A DNA stretch of 64,000 bases from Holdemania massiliensis AP2 (lineage in GTDB: Bacteria > Bacillota_I > Bacilli_A > Erysipelotrichales > Erysipelotrichaceae). This document shows positions 54,399 through 62,891 of this stretch, one piece after another (position 1 is the stretch's first letter; each line of letters opens with the position of its first letter). The notes below the pieces were generated by a model. That model had not been told where the DNA came from, did not search any database, and worked only from the letters and a program-made list of their open reading frames with translations. The stretch spans positions 760,290 to 824,289 of the forward strand of contig NZ_HE998567.1 of the NCBI RefSeq assembly GCF_000327285.1, in the 5' to 3' direction. The translations under genes and the position numbers were made by a program.

Positions 54399-55712
54399 CT
54401 AAAAGGAAAGCATCTTCATCCCGTTTTGCTTCTTCGGCTTGTGATCATCATCCTCATCCTCCTGATCAGGCTGAATGACGCTGACTTTCACTTCAATCAC
54501 TTTACGGGCATCCGTCTGCGTCACAGTCACAACAAGATTTTTATAAGTGAACGACTCTCCGACCTTCGGAATCCGTTCCAGCTCATGAATGACCCAGCCG
54601 CTGACGGTGATGAAGTCATAATCTTCCTCATCTTCCAAACCGAAAAACTCAAACATATCGTCCAGATCCATATCGCATTCAATCAAATACGTGTTGGGAT
54701 CCAGTTCCTTGTAGTATTCTTTGACCTGATCGTGTTCATCATAGATTTCACCAACCAGCTCCTCGAGAATATCCTCCAGCGTGATGATGCCCGCTGTACC
54801 GCCATACTCATCCAGCACGACCGCCATGTGCGTTTTGGAACTCTGCAGCTGTTTAAGCAAGGTTGAGATTTTAACATGCGGGCTTGTATATAACAACATC
54901 TGTGTGATCGATTTGAACGTTCCCATGTGATTGTAATATAAATTGTAGAAATCCTTTTCATGAATGACGCCGACAATGTTGTCAATCGAGTTTTCATATA
55001 CCGGCAGGCGTGAAAAATTGTTGTTGCGGAACATCAGTTCAATCTCATCCAGCGAATCGGTCACATCCACCGCCACGACATCCACCCGCGGGGTTAAAAT
55101 ATCCTTCACGTCCAGATCATTGAATTCAATCGCCGCACAGATCAGATCGCTTTCATGGGCTTCCAGATCGCCTTCATTCTGCGCTTCTTCTACGATCGTC
55201 AACAGTTCTTCCTGCGTCATTGAATCATCATTTTCGACTTTAAACAACATCGAAAGCAGTTTTTTCCATAAACTAAACAGGAAATTGATCGGCGTCAACA
55301 GCGTCTGAATGAATCCGATCACTCCGGCCACCGCCATCGCAAACTTCTCCGGACTTTCCTTGGCAATGCTTTTCGGTGAGATCTCGCCAAAGATCAGAAT
55401 CACCACCGTCATGACTGCCGTCGAAAGACTGACTCCGGTATCGCCAAAGCCTAAATTCTGCACGAACAAAACTGTCGCCAGTGACGAAGCCAAAATATTG
55501 ACCACGTTGTTGCCGACCAGAATCGTGGATAACAATCGGTCGTATCCCTCAGCCAGCTCCAGTGCCTTCTGCGCCTTACGGCTGCCGGCCGAAGCCATGT
55601 TTTTTAATTTTATTCTATTGATACTGGAATAGGCCGTTTCGGTCGCCGAGAAAAAACTCGAACATAAAACCAAGACTGCCAATACTCCAATCAGCGTCAT
55701 CGTATTACTCAT
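54399..55712 (-). CDS. CNNM/CorC-type (HlyC/CorC family) transporter, DUF21 with CBS pair
   Basis: 437 residues: an N-terminal DUF21 membrane domain (SSFFSATETAYSSINRIKLK; AKESPEKFAMAVAGVIG), then two CBS domains (about 215-335, FNDLDVKDILTPRVDVVAVD; KTHMAVVLDEYGGTAGIITLED) and a C-terminal CorC-HlyC domain (VSGWVIHELERIPKVGES). The family mediates Mg2+ export in Bacillus and Archaea (MpfA/CorB). AAAGGAGAGAGGTAAG precedes the ATG. The gene has a leader of about 190 bases with its own promoter. The name haemolysin sometimes given to relatives is misleading. Confidence 0.95.
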   Translation of the reverse strand: MSNTMTLIGVLAVLVLCSSFFSATETAYSSINRIKLKNMASAGSRKAQKALELAEGYDRLLSTILVGNNVVNILASSLATVLFVQNLGFGDTGVSLSTAVMTVVILIFGEISPKSIAKESPEKFAMAVAGVIGFIQTLLTPINFLFSLWKKLLSMLFKVENDDSMTQEELLTIVEEAQNEGDLEAHESDLICAAIEFNDLDVKDILTPRVDVVAVDVTDSLDEIELMFRNNNFSRLPVYENSIDNIVGVIHEKDFYNLYYNHMGTFKSITQMLLYTSPHVKISTLLKQLQSSKTHMAVVLDEYGGTAGIITLEDILEELVGEIYDEHDQVKEYYKELDPNTYLIECDMDLDDMFEFFGLEDEEDYDFITVSGWVIHELERIPKVGESFTYKNLVVTVTQTDARKVIEVKVSVIQPDQEDEDDDHKPKKQNGMKMLSF

Positions 55713-55902
55713 CTTACCTCTCTCCTTTATTTATCTTGATCTGTCAGTTTCAGTGAACTACTCTCAGAATCGGATAACATGATACCGGATGAACATTTTA
55801 ATTCTTGATAATTTCATCCAGAGCGGAGACGGCAGGTACCCTAAATTAGCCATGGGGTGGGGCGAATCGTCCAACGAAAACACATCCTTTCAAAAATTCT
55901 AA
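55713..55902 (-). promoter_or_regulatory. Long 5' leader of the CNNM/CorC-type gene
   Basis: Minus strand transcript predicted to start near 55902. It has local pairing potential, such as a GGATGAA/TTCATCC hairpin with a long AT-rich loop (about 55785-55820) and an AGTT/AACT hairpin nearer the gene. A conserved-looking segment, CCCATGGCTAATTTAGGGTA, lies near 55840. I do not recognise M-box, yybP-ykoY or another known metal riboswitch. Confidence 0.4.
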
Positions 55903-55907
55903 TCTGA

Positions 55908-55936
55908 ATTATAACATGATCTTATTCTCCACGCAA
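55908..55936 (-). promoter_or_regulatory. Promoter of the CNNM/CorC-type gene
   Basis: Minus strand -10 TATAAT (55908-55913), 17-base spacer, weak -35 TTGCGT (55931-55936). Confidence 0.6.
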
Positions 55937-56150
55937 TGGCAGCCACTAAAAAAATGATGAAAAAGCCTTTATCTGCGCGTTTTCTGAGCGCTTCACCGCC
56001 CATGTTTACCAAGGGTGTGCCGGAGGTGACGTCAAACCGATGTGCTTTTTATCATTTTCTTCATAAATCCTTTATTTTTCTTTACGAAGTCTTAAAGGAT
56101 AAAAAGAAAAGATTGGAGTACAATAAGAGCATAGACAGGAGGGATTTGTC

Positions 56151-56282
56151 ATGGTCAAACATCGACCTCTTAATGTAAAAAATCTGATGCTGGTCCTGAT
56201 TCCCAGTTGTCTGATCTTATTTCTGATTTGCTACTTCCTGGGCAATTCTTATGGCTTTTTACATCAGCTGTTTCATTTCTAA
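56151..56282 (+). CDS. 43-residue predicted membrane peptide
   Basis: Begins at ATG 56151 behind AGGAGGGATTTGTC and reads MVKHRPLNVKNLMLVLIPSC through to a TAA at 56280-56282. One membrane helix (NLMLVLIPSCLILFLICYFL) with a basic N-terminus and a short His/Phe tail. No family recognised. The strong ribosome site, correct codon use and the bidirectional terminator after it support a real small gene. It is too short for most gene finders and may be unannotated in relatives. Confidence 0.65.
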   Translation: MVKHRPLNVKNLMLVLIPSCLILFLICYFLGNSYGFLHQLFHF

Positions 56283-56360
56283 GTTCCTGGCCCTTCTTGC
56301 TGAAGCGCCCTTTTAAAAGGAAATAAACCCTGGATTTGACAAAGTCATGCGGGGTTAAGA

Positions 56361-56388
56361 AAAACGATGGGACCGCCCATCGTTTTTA
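56361..56388. terminator. Bidirectional terminator between the 43-residue gene and the MFS gene
   Basis: AAACGATGGG / CCCATCGTTT with a four-base loop, flanked by A and T runs so that it can act on both converging transcripts. Confidence 0.9.
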
Positions 56389-56390
56389 GT

Positions 56391-57629
56391 TTATTCTGCC
56401 CGCAGCGCCCGATTGAACAAAACCAGTCCAATGACGAACATGACCGCAAGGATGGCAATCGCACCGTTGGCACTGCCGGAAATCTGCGCTGTCACGCTGA
56501 CCAGGGCGGTGCCCAGAAAAGCTGCCCCTTTGCCGCAGATATCAAATAGTCCGAAGAACTCCCCGGCGTTTTCCGGTGGAATAATCTGAGCGAAATAAGA
56601 CCGGGACAATGCCTGAATGCCGCCCTGAAACAAGCCGACACAGACAGCCAGCACCCAGAACTCCCATTGCTTGTCCAGCTGAATGGCAAAAATCGCGATG
56701 CCGGTATAGGCCAGAATGCAGATCTGAATCAGCTTGGCATTGTTGATTTTGCGGGCCAGCGAAGCAAAGACCAGCGCGCTGGGAAAAGCAACGATCTGCG
56801 TCACCAACAAAGCGACCAGTAGTCCCTGCGTATCCAAGCACAACGCACTGCCATAGGCCGTTGCCATGTCGATGATGGTATAAACGCCGTCGATGTAAAA
56901 AAAGAACGCGATCAGAAACAGAAAGATTTTACGGTGCTTGCGGATCTTTTTAAACGAATCGGCCAGCCGCCGGAAACTGCCGCGGATCTTATCCTGATGA
57001 TTGTCCGTTACATAATACTTCTGACGGTAGTTTTTCAATAACGGCAGCGTACAGCCCAGCCACCACAGCGCGTTGATCAGAAACGCCAGGATCATCGCCG
57101 TCATGATCGTCATCGAAAACTGTTCATAAAACAAGACGAAGACCAGACTGACGACAAATGGAATACAGCTGCCGATATACCCCCAGGCATAACCATGAGA
57201 AGATACCCGATCCATCCGCTCCGGCGTCGTGATGTCGGAAAGCATTGAATCATAGAAGATCAAACTGGCTGAATATCCCACCTTCGCTACGATAAACAAA
57301 ACTAAGAACACTTTCCATGAAGTCGGAATCCACAGCGCTGCCAGAGCGCAGACCCCAACCATCACGCACAGCGCAAATATCTTTTTCTTTAATCCCTGAT
57401 AATCGGCCAGCGTTCCCAATACCGGGCCGCTTAAGGCGACGATCAGCGTTGAAACTGAAGCTGCATATCCCCAATACGCCAGATAATCAACCTCCGCGAT
57501 ACCGGCGCTTTGACACAGCGAGTTGAAATAGATCGGCATGATCGTTGCGACCAGCAGAATAAAGGCAGAATTGCCGACGTCGTAGAGAATCCATTGTTTT
57601 TCCAAGGCTGTCAGTTTCTTATTTTCCAT
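56391..57629 (-). CDS. UMF1-type MFS permease (Atg22-like)
   Basis: 412 residues with 11 or 12 membrane segments. KKLTALEKQWILYDVGNSAFILLVATIMPIYF, the cytoplasmic loop PVLGTLADYQGLKKKIF and the second-half QALSRSYFAQIIPPENAGEFFGLFD are characteristic of the UMF1 family (PF11700), which includes vacuolar amino acid exporters in fungi; bacterial substrates are mostly unknown. I start at the ATG at 57629, five bases behind GGGGG; an ATG at 57644 would add five residues. It is followed on the same strand, upstream, by a phospholipase C-like gene 23 bases away. Confidence 0.9.
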   Translation of the reverse strand: MENKKLTALEKQWILYDVGNSAFILLVATIMPIYFNSLCQSAGIAEVDYLAYWGYAASVSTLIVALSGPVLGTLADYQGLKKKIFALCVMVGVCALAALWIPTSWKVFLVLFIVAKVGYSASLIFYDSMLSDITTPERMDRVSSHGYAWGYIGSCIPFVVSLVFVLFYEQFSMTIMTAMILAFLINALWWLGCTLPLLKNYRQKYYVTDNHQDKIRGSFRRLADSFKKIRKHRKIFLFLIAFFFYIDGVYTIIDMATAYGSALCLDTQGLLVALLVTQIVAFPSALVFASLARKINNAKLIQICILAYTGIAIFAIQLDKQWEFWVLAVCVGLFQGGIQALSRSYFAQIIPPENAGEFFGLFDICGKGAAFLGTALVSVTAQISGSANGAIAILAVMFVIGLVLFNRALRAE

Positions 57630-57652
57630 GTTGTCCCCCATCATTCCTTTTT

Positions 57653-58441
57653 TTACTCGTAGTCTTCATCATACCACGGATCCAGCGGCTTATCGGTATT
57701 CAGGTCGGCGATGTATTCATGAATCAGCCGCACGGACAGCGCAACAGCTTCCTCCATTCCGGCTACACGCTGGCTGATAAATTCAGCACACTGCGGATTG
57801 GGCTGGCGATTGATGATCAATCCGCCTTCACTTTTGCGCACGCCGACCAGCTGCATTACTCCTAAAATGAAATTACGCTTCACCGTACCGGGCGCAACGA
57901 ACAGATCCAGCAAGCCGATCATCGTTTTCAGCGACTTCTCAATCTCACGCGGCTGCACATCAAAAAACGGGGCGATCACTTCACAGCTTTTTTCAGAAAT
58001 CCGCAGATGTTCAGTCGACCGGGTACGCAGCGGATCCTTTCCCTGGGCAACCATCAGCGCCCGATCCCATTCTGCTTCAATCTCGCTGTGACTCAAGCCG
58101 GTTTCTTCCTGAAAGGCAAAAATCGCCGGATGGTTCAGGCTGTCCAGTACGAAATGATTGATGAACCCCAGCGTGTACGCCAACGCTGCTTCCGGATCCG
58201 AACTCTGGCGAATTCTTGCGCGGGCCTGTTCAAAAAACGGCCGTCCCGGTTCGTGATGCATCGCATAACCACGCTTTTTAATCGGGGCCTGACTCAGTGG
58301 TTTGTAAAAGAAAAGCAGATCCGGCCCATGCAGACCGATGTTGTAGCAATCTCTATGGAAATGAATCCGTTCCCTGAGCGCAGGCTCCAGCTGATTGAAA
58401 ACCTGCTGCCCATAAACGGCATGAGTATAAGTTGCCGGCAT
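57653..58441 (-). CDS. Zinc-dependent phospholipase C family protein
   Basis: 262 residues with the PF00882 pattern of spaced histidines: PATYTHAVYGQQVF, HRDCYNIGLHGPDLLFFYKP, MHHEPGRPFF, and LGFINHFVLDSLNHP (HxxxD). Members range from secreted phospholipases to proteins of unknown role. No signal peptide is seen, unlike the clostridial toxins, so this is more likely a cytoplasmic relative with unclear substrate. Not evidence of toxin activity. First gene of a pair with the MFS permease, gap about 23 bases. Confidence 0.9.
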   Translation of the reverse strand: MPATYTHAVYGQQVFNQLEPALRERIHFHRDCYNIGLHGPDLLFFYKPLSQAPIKKRGYAMHHEPGRPFFEQARARIRQSSDPEAALAYTLGFINHFVLDSLNHPAIFAFQEETGLSHSEIEAEWDRALMVAQGKDPLRTRSTEHLRISEKSCEVIAPFFDVQPREIEKSLKTMIGLLDLFVAPGTVKRNFILGVMQLVGVRKSEGGLIINRQPNPQCAEFISQRVAGMEEAVALSVRLIHEYIADLNTDKPLDPWYDEDYE

Positions 58442-58666
58442 AATTCTCCCCCTGACATTTTTCGACTTTATTATAGCATGGATCTCGGATCCGCACTGTT
58501 TCTTTTCTGTGAAACGCTGCCTAAATCGAATATGACGTCCCGCTTTCCAGCAGACTGATTCCTCTGAATGCAGGGTTTGGAAAACAACTTGTTTTGATCA
58601 CGAAGTTTTTCTGTTGCGAACACCCAAGAAATGCTACAATGAAATAAACATAGAAAGGAGTCCAGG

Positions 58667-59719
58667 ATGAGCATTTCATTGATTGATTTTCTTCAGCAGC
58701 TCACTCACAGTCTGCCCTTACTCATCACGGTGATCTTAACTATCGGCGTAATTCTGGTCAATGGCTGGACCGATGCTCCCAATGCGATTGCCACCTGTGT
58801 TTCGACACGGTCAATGTCGGCCCGCAGCGCTGTGCTCATGGCTGCCGTTTTCAATTTTTTCGGCGTGTTGTTCATGACGATGATCAACGCCACTGTTGCT
58901 CAGACCATTTACAACATCGCTGATTTCGGTTCCGATCCGCAACAGGCATTGATCGCCTTATGCGCGGCGTTGTTTGCGATTGTCAGCTGGGCAGTGCTGG
59001 CTTGGAAATACGGCATTCCGACCAGTGAAAGTCACGCTTTGATCGCCGGTCTTTCCGGTGCTGCGATCGCCTTGCATGGCGGACTGGCTGGCATCAATGG
59101 CGCCGAGTGGATCAAGGTTATCTATGGTCTGATCCTCTCCACAATATTGGGATTTGGTTTGGGATGGTTCTGCGTAAAGCTGGTTGAGATGGTTTGCCGC
59201 AGGCTGGACCGGCGGCGGACCAATACCTTTTTCCGCTATGCCCAGATCAGCGGCGGCGCGGCGATGGCGTTTATGCACGGCGCTCAGGATGGTCAGAAAT
59301 TCATGGGTGTCTTTCTGCTCGGCGTGTTTCTGACGCAGGGGCAGGCGCATGTCGACAGCTTTGTGATTCCGCTCTGGCTCATGATTCTGTGCTCTGCCGT
59401 CATGGGATTGGGCACCAGTATCGGCGGTTATCGAATCATTAAATCCGTCGGCATGGATATGGTACGGCTGGAAAAATATCAAGGCTTTGCGGCGGATACC
59501 GCAGCCGCGCTGTGTCTATTGCTTTCCTCATTGACCGGGATCCCCGTCAGTACCACGCATACCAAAACTACGGCGATCATGGGCGTCGGGGCAGCCCGGC
59601 GTTTGTCCAATGTGAATTGGGGTGTTGTCAAAGATATGGTGATGACCTGGATTCTGACCTTCCCCGGCTGCGGACTGATCGGCTTTCTGATGGCCAAATT
59701 ATTTTTCATTCTTTTTTAA
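58667..59719 (+). CDS. PiT family inorganic phosphate transporter
   Basis: Low-affinity phosphate:cation symporter. 350 residues and about ten membrane segments. The duplicated PiT signature is present: GWTDAPNAIATCVSTRSMSARSAV (GANDxxN-type, first repeat, with GWTD in place of GAND) and SGGAAMAFMHGAQDGQKFMGV (second repeat). GTPVSTTHTKTTAIMG-type segment is GIPVSTTHTKTTAIMG. AAAGGAGTCCAGG precedes the ATG. Followed 15 bases later by a DUF47 protein, the usual regulatory partner of PiT transporters. Confidence 0.96.
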   Translation: MSISLIDFLQQLTHSLPLLITVILTIGVILVNGWTDAPNAIATCVSTRSMSARSAVLMAAVFNFFGVLFMTMINATVAQTIYNIADFGSDPQQALIALCAALFAIVSWAVLAWKYGIPTSESHALIAGLSGAAIALHGGLAGINGAEWIKVIYGLILSTILGFGLGWFCVKLVEMVCRRLDRRRTNTFFRYAQISGGAAMAFMHGAQDGQKFMGVFLLGVFLTQGQAHVDSFVIPLWLMILCSAVMGLGTSIGGYRIIKSVGMDMVRLEKYQGFAADTAAALCLLLSSLTGIPVSTTHTKTTAIMGVGAARRLSNVNWGVVKDMVMTWILTFPGCGLIGFLMAKLFFILF

Positions 59720-59734
59720 AGAAAGGAGTCATTT

Positions 59735-60352
59735 ATGGGCAGACAATTTGATTATTTCCAGGCATTTTTAGAAATGGGCCAGCATTCTCTGAAAGCTGGG
59801 GAACTCTTAAAAGAAACATTGGAAACTTATGATTCATCCGTGCTGAAAGAACGGATGGCGCAGATTCATACTGTTGAACACAGCGCGGATACGCTCAAGC
59901 ATCAGCTGACAAATCAGCTGATCCGGGAATTTTTACCGCCGATTGAACGGGAGGATATCATGGAATTGGCCGATGTCATCGACGATCTGACTGATGCGAT
60001 TGAGGATGTCGTCATCCGGCTGTATATGTATAATATTCATCAGATCGACGTTCCAGCGGTTGTATTCTGTGATCTGATTATCGAATGCATTCAGACTTTG
60101 GTGGAAGCCCTGCAGGAATTTAGACATTTCAAGAAATCATCGACACTGGACAGTTTGATCACCCATATCAACGAGCTTGAAGAAAAAGGCGATCAGCTCT
60201 ATGCCGAAACCATGCACGAATTGTTTTCAACTCCGCAGGATTCCCTAGCCATTATGGTCTGGATGGAAATTTATGAGCGGCTTGAAAAATGCTGCGACCG
60301 CTGCGAGGACGTCGCCAAAGCGCTCGGCCGGGCGGTGCTCAACAACTCATAA
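59735..60352 (+). CDS. DUF47 (PhoU-like) partner of the PiT transporter
   Basis: 205 residues, all helical with a PhoU-like arrangement: FDYFQAFLEMGQHSLKAGEL, HTVEHSADTLKHQLTNQLIR, PPIEREDIMELADVIDDLTD, and a C-terminal ERLEKCCDRCEDVAKALGRA. E/DxxxD repeats are a landmark of the family. Genetic work elsewhere shows that DUF47 proteins modulate the linked PiT transporter. AAAGGAGTCATTT precedes the ATG. Ends in a strong terminator. Confidence 0.95.
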   Translation: MGRQFDYFQAFLEMGQHSLKAGELLKETLETYDSSVLKERMAQIHTVEHSADTLKHQLTNQLIREFLPPIEREDIMELADVIDDLTDAIEDVVIRLYMYNIHQIDVPAVVFCDLIIECIQTLVEALQEFRHFKKSSTLDSLITHINELEEKGDQLYAETMHELFSTPQDSLAIMVWMEIYERLEKCCDRCEDVAKALGRAVLNNS

Positions 60353-60353
60353 A

Positions 60354-60400
60354 AAGAAGCTCAAATTCCGAATGGATCAGGAGTTTGAGCTTCTTTTTTA
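60354..60400 (+). terminator. Terminator of the PiT-DUF47 operon
   Basis: AAGAAGCTCAAA (60354-60365) / TTTGAGCTTCTT (60384-60395) 12-bp stem with a 18-base loop, ending in a T run. Confidence 0.93.
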
Positions 60401-60433
60401 TAGCGAAAACATTGCGAGTTTCAGACCGATCTC

Positions 60434-60476
60434 ATTCCGGAAAACGTTCATTGAACGAAAGTCTGGAATTTTTTTA
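60434..60476 (+). terminator. Second hairpin after the PiT-DUF47 operon
   Basis: ATTCCGGA / TCTGGAAT with an inner CGTTC/GAACG helix and a T run on the plus strand; it reaches into the stop of the converging amidohydrolase gene. Confidence 0.72.
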
Positions 60477-62087
60477 GTCGGAAAAGACTTCCGTTTGCCA
60501 CTGAACCTTTCCCTGACTGATCGTCATCCAGCTGCGCACATCCTTGATCTGTTCCGGCGCCAAAAGGAAACAATCCTGATCACAGATCGTCAAGTCCGGC
60601 TGCATTCCTGGTGCAATGCGGCCCCTGCGGTCTTCTTCAAAGCTTTGCCAGGCTGCGTTTTCAGTCATGCAGGCCAAAGCTTCAACAAGACTGAACGCTT
60701 CTTCCGGACGATAACCCGCTGCTTCCGGATGAAGCAGATCTTTCCGCGTGAGCGCGCAATACAGATTGGCAAACGGGTTGAGGTCTTCAACCGGGCAGTC
60801 CGTGCCAAAGGAAACCTTTGCGCCAAGCTCGGCCAGCGAACGGAATGCATAGGAACTTTGGGCCAGATCCTTTCCCACCCGTTGGGCAACAATATGCTGA
60901 TCATAATGCAGAAAGATCGGCTGAACTAAAGCCGCGGTATGGGTTGAAGCAAAGCGTCGGATCAGCGCTTCATCGGTGATTTGACAATGCACAATGCCAT
61001 GCCGCAGCGGATTGTCCGGCGTTTCTTGATTGACTTTCTCGAATTCATCAAGCACCATTTCAATCGCAGCGTCACCGATCGCATGACAGACACACTGTAA
61101 GCCATGCGTATGCGCCAACGTGACCAGCTCATCCAGCTGGGTGGGTGTCATCGTCGCGATGCCGCAGGTCGACGGATCATCGGCATAGGGTTTTCGCATC
61201 CACGCCGTGCGCGCGCCCAATGAACCATCGGTCAGCAGCTTCAGCGGGCCGAAAATCAGGACGTCATCTTGCGGGATTTGTTTTCGAAGCTCAAGATAGC
61301 GGTTTAACGAAGCACGGTCGGTCAGCGTACACTGCAGCACTACCCGTACCGGCATCCGCCCTTCGCTGCGCAGCTGCTGATAGGCGGAAAGCATCAGATC
61401 CATATTTTCACTGGTGACATCGTTGGAATGCACCGTTGTCAAGCCGGCCCGCGCCGCTGCCTTCATCGCCAACTCCAGCCGTTCCTTGATTTGCTCCACC
61501 GTTGCCGGCGGATTCAACGGATTCAGCAGCAGCATGGCGTTTTCGCGAAAGATGCCCGTCGGTGTTCCGCTGCCATCCACATCAATCTGACCCTCCTGCG
61601 GCTGTTCCACATCCGTCATCAAACCCAGGCGCTTCAAAGCACAGGTATTGACACAAGCCACATGACCGCAGGCCCGGGTTAAGATAACCGGTAATGTTCC
61701 GCTGATTCGGTCCAGATCGTGACGGTTTAAAAGCCGGCCTTCCGCAAAATAATCATGATTCCAGCCACGGCCATGGATCACGCTGAGCTGCGGATGCTGC
61801 TGAAGATAGGTTCGGCTGCGCTCAATCAGTTCTTCAATGGAAGTCCCATTCTGCAGGTCGATATCTTGTAATTGACAGCCTTTGTTGTATAAATGCAGAT
61901 GGGTGTCGCAGAATCCCGGCAGCACCAGCCGTCCGCCGGCATCGATCGTCTGATCCGCTTTTGGACATTGAGCTTCGATCTCAGCGGCGCTGCCGACAGC
62001 CAAAATCTGCGCTGGATCCCAGAGCACATCGGTTGCCCAGCAATCCTTTCCTAACCAGATTTTGGCATTTCGTATTCTCGTTCGCAT
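60474..62087 (-). CDS. YtcJ-like amidohydrolase (amidohydrolase family 3)
   Basis: 537 residues: N-terminal beta domain, LPGFCDTHLHLYNKG (HxH), HGRGWNHDYFAEG, GLTTVHSNDVT, the mid region LKLLTDGSLGARTAW (metal lysine/aspartate neighbourhood), CVCHAIGDAAIEMV (histidine), HCQITDEALIRRF (histidine) and FGTDCPVEDLNPF (catalytic aspartate). This is the layout of the YtcJ/N-acyl-amino-acid hydrolase-like group with unknown substrate. ATG at 62087 behind AAAGGAGAAAAATA. Its promoter carries an inverted repeat. Confidence 0.93.
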   Translation of the reverse strand: MRTRIRNAKIWLGKDCWATDVLWDPAQILAVGSAAEIEAQCPKADQTIDAGGRLVLPGFCDTHLHLYNKGCQLQDIDLQNGTSIEELIERSRTYLQQHPQLSVIHGRGWNHDYFAEGRLLNRHDLDRISGTLPVILTRACGHVACVNTCALKRLGLMTDVEQPQEGQIDVDGSGTPTGIFRENAMLLLNPLNPPATVEQIKERLELAMKAAARAGLTTVHSNDVTSENMDLMLSAYQQLRSEGRMPVRVVLQCTLTDRASLNRYLELRKQIPQDDVLIFGPLKLLTDGSLGARTAWMRKPYADDPSTCGIATMTPTQLDELVTLAHTHGLQCVCHAIGDAAIEMVLDEFEKVNQETPDNPLRHGIVHCQITDEALIRRFASTHTAALVQPIFLHYDQHIVAQRVGKDLAQSSYAFRSLAELGAKVSFGTDCPVEDLNPFANLYCALTRKDLLHPEAAGYRPEEAFSLVEALACMTENAAWQSFEEDRRGRIAPGMQPDLTICDQDCFLLAPEQIKDVRSWMTISQGKVQWQTEVFSD

Positions 62088-62230
62088 TATTTTTCTCCTT
62101 TGCCTGACTTACAGGGCAGACTCATCGCAGAAAAAAATCAGCGGTCCCCCAACCTCTGATTCCAATTTCTTTCCTTCAAACAGGAATGCAGTGAGCCCCA
62201 CCAAGAGTCCATGGCGATTCTAAATCACTG

Positions 62231-62255
62231 ATTGATAAACCACTCGTCTATCAAT
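62231..62255. promoter_or_regulatory. Inverted repeat at the YtcJ-like amidohydrolase promoter
   Basis: ATTGATA (62231-62237) and TATCAAT (62249-62255), 11 bases apart, placed at about +1 to +25 of the minus-strand transcript; a possible repressor site. Confidence 0.55.
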
Positions 62256-62261
62256 GAAGTA

Positions 62262-62290
62262 ATCATACACAATCTTGTAAAAAAAGTCAA
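62262..62290 (-). promoter_or_regulatory. Promoter of the YtcJ-like amidohydrolase gene
   Basis: Minus strand -35 TTGACT (62285-62290), 17-base spacer, -10 TATGAT (62262-62267). Leader of about 170 bases to the ATG. Confidence 0.82.
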
Positions 62291-62371
62291 TTCCTCATGT
62301 AACAGTGAAAAACCACAAATCAAACAATCATTTCTTTTCTTTCATTCATTTACATTTCTTTCAGTGCAAAC

Positions 62372-62878
62372 TCACTGCGAATTTCCGGATAAGATCTTTT
62401 TTTCGTAGAGCTGAAATTCCAGGCTTACGTGCGGCACAATCTGTTTCTGTGAAGCCAGCGTCAAGAATTCCTCCCGCGTCACGCTGCGGGCGGCAACGAC
62501 TTCTTCCGGCTGCAGCGTCAGTGCTGCAACATCAAAATCATGATCAAAGCGGTAAAGATCAACGATCGACCAGCCGCGGACAACCGTTCCGATATAGACC
62601 AGATCTTCCGGCGGACACATCAGCCCAACTTCTTCCCGCAGTTCACGGCTGGCGCCTTCCCGGCTTGTTTCCCCAGCCAGAACCGATCCGCCGCTCATTT
62701 CCCACAGGCAGCCATAGGGTTTATCCGGATGCCGTTGGGTTAGCAGAATCTCGCCCCGCCGGTTCACCGTCCAGATTTCCACGACCAGATGGTACTCCCC
62801 CTGTGCCAGGGGTACACCGCGCGGATGCTGATGATCCAGTTTTTGCCGGTCCCAGGTATAACAATCCCACATTTCCAT
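62372..62878 (-). CDS. Nudix hydrolase
   Basis: 168 residues. The Nudix box GETSREGASRELREEVGL (GxxxxxExxxxxxxREUxEExGU) lies at about 68-85 and fits exactly. The N-terminal MEMWDCYTWDRQKLD with GVPLAQGEYHLVVEIW is like the isopentenyl-diphosphate isomerase/YfcD-type Nudix proteins, and GREILLTQRHPDKPYG (here RRGEILLTQRHP) precedes the box. Substrate not evident. AAGGAGGTCAGAAT precedes the ATG; 13 bases after the GGDEF gene, so probably in the same operon. Confidence 0.93.
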   Translation of the reverse strand: MEMWDCYTWDRQKLDHQHPRGVPLAQGEYHLVVEIWTVNRRGEILLTQRHPDKPYGCLWEMSGGSVLAGETSREGASRELREEVGLMCPPEDLVYIGTVVRGWSIVDLYRFDHDFDVAALTLQPEEVVAARSVTREEFLTLASQKQIVPHVSLEFQLYEKKILSGNSQ

Positions 62879-62891
62879 ATTCTGACCTCCT

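Noticed and set aside
55936-56178. 80-codon plus-strand frame
   Set aside because: No ribosome site and no coding pattern; it overlaps the CNNM promoter and the start of the better-supported 43-residue gene.
57653-58441. Possible alpha-toxin-like phospholipase C
   Set aside because: There is no signal peptide and no C-terminal PLAT domain; only the zinc-binding scaffold of the family is shared.
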